A stretch of DNA of 43,685 nucleotides from assembly GCF_003931565.1 (NCBI RefSeq), contig NZ_RRYI01000013.1, positions 1 through 43,685 of the forward strand. Direction: 5' to 3'. A program made the position numbers and the translations under genes. The DNA is from Caulobacter sp. 602-1. Lineage in GTDB: Bacteria > Pseudomonadota > Alphaproteobacteria > Caulobacterales > Caulobacteraceae. This document shows, piece by piece, positions 40,722 through 43,685 of the stretch; the first letter of the stretch is position 1, and each line of letters opens with the position of its first letter. Below the pieces are notes generated by a model that ran no database searches, was not told the DNA's origin, and saw nothing but the letters and a program-made list of their open reading frames with translations.

Positions 40722-42374
40722 ATGGCAGGCTCCACGTTCGACACCCGACGCGCTCAGATGTTTCCCCGGCTTGAGCCGGCCGAGATCGATCGGCTGCGCC
40801 GCTTCGGCCAGGTTGTCCACGCCGAGCCCGGCGCGGCCCTGGCCACGGCCGGCGTCGCTTCGCCCGGCCTGTTCGTGATCCTGGCCGGCCGGGTGGCGAT
40901 CAGCCGCCGCGACGCCCACGACGAGAGCCAGCCGATCGTCGAGCACGCCGCCGGCCAGTTCGTCGGCGAGATCGCCCAGCTGTCGGGCCGCCCGTCGCTG
41001 GTCGACGTCAAGGCCCTCACCCAGGTCGAGGCGCTGTTGATCGCCCCGGAGCGCCTACGCGCCGTACTGGTCGCCGAGGCCGAGCTGGGCGAACAGATCA
41101 TGCGCGCCCTGATCCTGCGCCGCGTCAGCCTGATCGAGACCGGCGCCGGCGGCCCGATCATCATCGGCCGCGAAGCCGACGCCGAGGTCATCCGCCTGTC
41201 GGGCTTCCTGGCGCGCAACGGCCATCCCTACCAGCACCTCGACCCCGACCAGATGGACTGCGCCAAGGTGCTGATCGAGCGCTTCCAGGTCGACGACAGC
41301 GAACTGCCGATCGTGCTGTGTCCGAACGGCGAGATTCTGCGAAAGCCCACCAATCACCAGCTGGGCCGCTGTATCGGCCTGGTCGGACCGATCGACGCCA
41401 ACCGCCTCTATGACGTCGCCATCGTCGGGGCCGGCCCCGCGGGTCTCGCCACCGCCGTCTACGCCGCATCCGAGGGGCTCTCGGTGCTGGTGCTGGACAC
41501 CCGCGCCTTCGGCGGCCAGGCCGGAGCCTCGGCGCGGATCGAGAACTATCTGGGCTTCCCCACCGGGATCACCGGCATGGCCCTGATGGGCCGCGCCTAC
41601 GGCCAGGCCCAGAAGTTCGGCGCCGAGCTGGCCATTCCCGACGAGGTCGCCTCCCTCGTCTGCGAGGACGACGGCCAGCATCGCTACCGCCTGGCCCTCG
41701 CCAGCGGCGAGACCGCGCAAGCCAAGACCGTCGTCATCGCCAGCGGCGCCCGTTACCGCCGGCTGGAGGTCGAGAACCTGGATCGCTTCGAAGGCGCCTG
41801 CGTCCACTACTGGGCCTCGCCGCTGGAGGCCAAGCTGTGCGCCGGCCAGGAGGTCGCCCTGGTCGGGGCCGGCAACTCCGCGGGCCAGGCGGCGGTCTAT
41901 CTGGCCAGCCAGGTCAAGAAGGTCTGGATGATCGTGCGCGGCGAGAGCCTGGCGGCGACCATGTCCCGCTACCTGATCGACCGCATCGAGAGCACGCCCA
42001 ATATCGAGGTCATCGTCAAAAGCGCGATCGTCGACCTCGAAAGCGAGGACGGCAAGCCGAACCAGCTGTCGGCCGTGCGCTGGCGCGGTCCGGACGGCGT
42101 CGAGACCGTCCAGGCGATCAGCCACCTCTTCCTGTTCATCGGCGCCGCGCCCAACACCGCCTGGCTGACCCATTGCCATGTGGAGCTGGACAATCACGGC
42201 TTCGTCCGCACCGGCGCCGACCTCGCGCCCGGCCATCCGTTGCTGCAGACCAGCCGCAAGGGCGTGTTCGCGATCGGCGACGTGCGGGCCGGCTCGGTCA
42301 AGCGGGTCGGCGCCGCGATCGGCGAAGGCGCCCAGGCCGTCGCCGCCATCCACGCCTATCTCGCCGAAGCCTGA
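40722..42374 (+). CDS. Cyclic-nucleotide-domain/thioredoxin-reductase-like flavoprotein
   Basis: The 550-residue protein has an N-terminal cNMP-binding fold (about 15-135; LFVILAGRVAI, GQFVGEIAQLSGRPS), a middle thioredoxin-like stretch (about 150-220; HLDPDQMDCAKVLIERF, PIVLCPNGEILRKPT) and a C-terminal FAD/NAD(P) reductase (about 228-548; DVAIVGAGPAGLATAVYAA, VALVGAGNSAGQAAVYLA, GVFAIGDVRAGSVKRVGAAIGEG). Where thioredoxin reductases have CxxC, this protein has Cys-Val-His-Tyr (ACVHYWA), so one redox cysteine is missing. It probably moves electrons from NADPH to an unknown partner under cyclic-nucleotide-like control. A UBP zinc finger protein gene follows after 13 nt. Confidence 0.8.
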   Translation: MAGSTFDTRRAQMFPRLEPAEIDRLRRFGQVVHAEPGAALATAGVASPGLFVILAGRVAISRRDAHDESQPIVEHAAGQFVGEIAQLSGRPSLVDVKALTQVEALLIAPERLRAVLVAEAELGEQIMRALILRRVSLIETGAGGPIIIGREADAEVIRLSGFLARNGHPYQHLDPDQMDCAKVLIERFQVDDSELPIVLCPNGEILRKPTNHQLGRCIGLVGPIDANRLYDVAIVGAGPAGLATAVYAASEGLSVLVLDTRAFGGQAGASARIENYLGFPTGITGMALMGRAYGQAQKFGAELAIPDEVASLVCEDDGQHRYRLALASGETAQAKTVVIASGARYRRLEVENLDRFEGACVHYWASPLEAKLCAGQEVALVGAGNSAGQAAVYLASQVKKVWMIVRGESLAATMSRYLIDRIESTPNIEVIVKSAIVDLESEDGKPNQLSAVRWRGPDGVETVQAISHLFLFIGAAPNTAWLTHCHVELDNHGFVRTGADLAPGHPLLQTSRKGVFAIGDVRAGSVKRVGAAIGEGAQAVAAIHAYLAEA

Positions 42375-42387
42375 GAGGATTCCCCCC

Positions 42388-42693
42388 ATGACCTGCACGC
42401 ACGGCGACTCCATCCATCATGTCACGCCCGGCTCCAAGGGCTGCGAGGAATGCCTGAAGACCGGCGGCTGGTGGGTGCATCTGCGCCTGTGCCGGACCTG
42501 CGGCCATGTCGGCTGCTGCGACGACAGCCCCAGCAGGCACGCCACCGCCCATTTCCGCGCGACCAGACACCCGATCATCGAGGGCTACGACCCGCCGGAG
42601 GGCTGGGGCTGGTGCTTCATGGACGAGGAATTCGTCGAACTGCCGGACCAGACCCCGCAGGTCGGACCGATCCCGAGGTTCGTGGAGGGTTAG
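42388..42693 (+). CDS. UBP-type zinc finger protein
   Basis: The 101-residue protein has the zf-UBP pattern: CTHGDSIHHVTPGSKGCEECLKTGGWWVHLRLCRTCGHVGCCDD (about 3-46), then SRHATAHFRATRHPII. At least six cysteines and several histidines could bind zinc ions. In eukaryotes this finger binds the C-terminus of free ubiquitin; bacteria lack ubiquitin, so the partner must differ. It is 13 nt downstream of the flavoprotein and probably translated from the same message (AGAGGA site). Its end overlaps the convergent next gene by 4 nt. Confidence 0.82.
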   Translation: MTCTHGDSIHHVTPGSKGCEECLKTGGWWVHLRLCRTCGHVGCCDDSPSRHATAHFRATRHPIIEGYDPPEGWGWCFMDEEFVELPDQTPQVGPIPRFVEG

Positions 42694-43316
42694 CGCTCGA
42701 GCGCGCCCTTGCCGGCGATGATCTTGTCGCGGAACTTCTCGATCCGCGCCGCGCGCGTCGCCGGCTGCTTGGCTTGGTTCAGCGCGAACAGATAGCTCTT
42801 CTGGCGGCCTGGCGTCAGCGCGTGGAAGGCCTCGGCCAGCGCCGGATCGGCGTCCAGCGCCTCGGTCAGCTCGTCCGGCACGTCGATCTCGCGCTCGGTC
42901 TTTGGCGGCTTGGTTCCGGCTACGGCGTGGTCCATCAGCTGGCGCAGATAGGCCCGGATCACCGGCTCCAGCTCGGCGACCTGTTCGCTGGCCGTGAAGC
43001 GGATCATGCCCGGCGTCTGGCTGTTGGGCCCCTGCGGTTCCAGCACGCCCTCGCTGTCGGTCAACAGCCCCGGGTTCAGAAAGCTGAGCCGGAAATCGCC
43101 TCGGAACGCACCGAAGATCGCGATGTTGCGCCCGGCGTGCATGTAGCAAGGGTGCGCCCACTTCACCGTTTCCTCCAGCCCGACATCCAGACAGATCCGG
43201 CGCAGCGCATTCAGCCCCTCAACCCAAGGCCGGATCGAGCAGTCCGGCGTCGCGAAGCGCTCGCACCGGCCGCAGCCCAGGGTGAAGAAGTCGTCGGGAT
43301 CGGTGATCATCGCCAT
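42690..43316 (-). CDS. YdeI/OmpD-associated family protein (DUF1801 plus OmdA)
   Basis: The 208-residue protein has a DUF1801-like N-terminal half (ALRRICLDVGLEETVKWAHPCYMHAGRNIAIFGAFRGDFRL) and a C-terminal OmdA-type part (REIDVPDELTEALDADPALAEAFHALTPGRQKSYLFALNQAKQPATRAARIEKFRDKI). The family was linked to cationic-peptide resistance and outer-membrane porin in enterobacteria, but its exact role is unclear. It has a strong AGGAGA site, and a 12-bp palindrome (43351-43362) lies 35 nt upstream. It is the gene just downstream of the tuf terminator. Confidence 0.82.
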   Translation of the reverse strand: MAMITDPDDFFTLGCGRCERFATPDCSIRPWVEGLNALRRICLDVGLEETVKWAHPCYMHAGRNIAIFGAFRGDFRLSFLNPGLLTDSEGVLEPQGPNSQTPGMIRFTASEQVAELEPVIRAYLRQLMDHAVAGTKPPKTEREIDVPDELTEALDADPALAEAFHALTPGRQKSYLFALNQAKQPATRAARIEKFRDKIIAGKGALER

Positions 43317-43350
43317 GGCCTTCTCCTTCCACCTTTTGCCCGTTTCCAGA

Positions 43351-43362
43351 ACTCAATTGAGT
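43351..43362 (-). promoter_or_regulatory. 12-bp palindrome upstream of the YdeI-like gene
   Basis: ACTCAATTGAGT is a perfect palindrome between the YdeI-like gene and the tuf terminator. It may be an operator, but palindromes of this length occur by chance, and no -35/-10 pair is clear around it. Confidence 0.25.
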
Positions 43363-43424
43363 CCGCTAGTCGCGCACATGAGACAACGTACGCCCGCACC
43401 CAAGTCAGACATTAGCCCAAGCAA

Positions 43425-43454
43425 AAGGCCCCGGAGATCGCTCCCCGGGGCCTT
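43425..43454 (-). terminator. Intrinsic terminator after tuf
   Basis: AAGGCCCCGG (43425-43434) pairs with CCGGGGCCTT (43445-43454). On the minus strand the stem is followed by TTGCTTG after an AA-to-TT end, giving TTTTGC. It is about 105 nt after the tuf stop and is similar to the terminators at 19194 and 35238. Confidence 0.8.
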
Positions 43455-43466
43455 CGCTTAGATCAG

Positions 43467-43481
43467 TTCAGCTGACGCTGA
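43467..43481. repeat. Copy 2 of the terminator-adjacent 15-mer
   Basis: TTCAGCTGACGCTGA matches 14 of 15 bases of TTCAGCTGGCGCTGA at 19224-19238 beside the rplQ terminator. Both lie 5-15 nt from a GGCCCCGG-type stem. Confidence 0.5.
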
Positions 43482-43512
43482 GATCGGTCGATTACTCGAC
43501 GATCCTGGCCCA

Positions 43513-43534
43513 CCAGAAGCGCTTGCGCTTCTGG
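43513..43534 (-). other. 10-bp hairpin downstream of tuf
   Basis: CCAGAAGCGC (43513-43522) and GCGCTTCTGG (43525-43534) form a perfect 10-bp stem with a TT centre, 26 nt after the tuf stop. No T-run follows, so a processing or protection site is more likely than a terminator. Confidence 0.5.
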
Positions 43535-43559
43535 TCACCAAACACTGTCGTGAAAATCG

Positions 43560-43685
43560 TTATTCAACGATCTTGGCGACGACGCCGGCGCCGACCGTGC
43601 GGCCGCCTTCGCGGATGGCGAAGCGCAGGCCTTGGTCCATGGCGATCGGGGTGATCAGCTCGACGTCCAGCTCGGCGTTGTCGCC
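43560..43685 (-). CDS. tuf: Elongation factor Tu (3' end only)
   Basis: The last 41 codons plus the TAA stop of EF-Tu enter from the right edge. The translation ends LITPIAMDQGLRFAIREGGRTVGAGVVAKIVE, the C-terminal domain-3 signature. EF-Tu brings aminoacyl-tRNA to the ribosome. The gene is on the same strand as rpsJ but lies about 9.7 kb from it, with unrelated genes in between. Which tuf copy this is, if there are two, cannot be decided here. Confidence 0.97.
   Translation of the reverse strand, partial: GDNAELDVELITPIAMDQGLRFAIREGGRTVGAGVVAKIVE

Noticed and set aside
43440..43560. A tRNA gene or second tuf remnant downstream of tuf
   Set aside because: No cloverleaf arms or TTC-type loop could be traced. 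A short in-frame WWARIVE-stop on the minus strand resembles the EF-Tu end but is too short to support a remnant.

Overview
The window is GC-rich, densely packed bacterial chromosome. It most likely comes from the Alphaproteobacteria, order Caulobacterales, and probably from Caulobacter or a close relative. The evidence is a lipoprotein of the CC0125/CC1285 type, ribosomal proteins of alphaproteobacterial length and style (122-residue S13, Ala/Glu-rich L3 tail), an Atp12-type ATP synthase chaperone, and GTG/TTG starts. I see no phage, plasmid, transposase, CRISPR, rRNA or tRNA gene.

Region 1 (1-8.2 kb): the 5' end of a propionyl-CoA carboxylase beta gene, atp12, a DUF1800/DUF1501 pair with a Tat signal, a MerR-type regulator fused to a P-loop domain and preceded by a MerR-type promoter/operator, an rluA-like/crcB pair, a large protein that may carry degenerate GGDEF/EAL folds, and a CC0125/CC1285 lipoprotein.

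Region 2 (8.2-19.2 kb): a second rluA-like gene overlapping rarA, then an HtrA-type protease with a lipoprotein signal. Next is a five-gene operon (VOC, YjbR, ArsR, SRPBCC, MFS) in which every junction is a 4-nt ATGA overlap. A secreted nucleotide pyrophosphatase-like phosphodiesterase, an ABC ATPase/permease/acetyltransferase run and a DUF6624 protein follow.

Region 3 (19.2-34.1 kb): the ribosomal protein superlocus, all on the minus strand. Read in transcription order it is rpsJ-rplC-rplD-rplW-rplB-rpsS-rplV-rpsC-rplP-rpmC-rpsQ-rplN-rplX-rplE-rpsN-rpsH-rplF-rplR-rpsE-rpmD, then rplO, secY, adk, and rpsM-rpsK-rpoA-rplQ. Good promoters lie upstream of rpsJ (long leader) and of rpsM. Hairpins or terminators stand after rpmD, rplO, secY, adk and rpoA, so the distal part looks like several transcription units.

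Region 4 (34.1-43.7 kb): genes between rpsJ and the 3' end of tuf. They are an outer-membrane beta-barrel protein, a GIN-domain (DUF2807) protein, a FemAB/CelD-type GNAT, an FdhF/YdeP-like molybdoenzyme with its FdhD sulfurtransferase, and a divergent pair encoding a cyclic-nucleotide-domain/thioredoxin-reductase-like flavoprotein and a small UBP-type zinc finger protein. A YdeI-like protein follows. The most unusual parts are the flavoprotein/zinc-finger pair behind an ECF-like promoter with a perfect 16-bp palindrome, the MerR/P-loop fusion with its own operator, and the repeated terminator sequence at the ends of rplQ, the outer-membrane gene and tuf.
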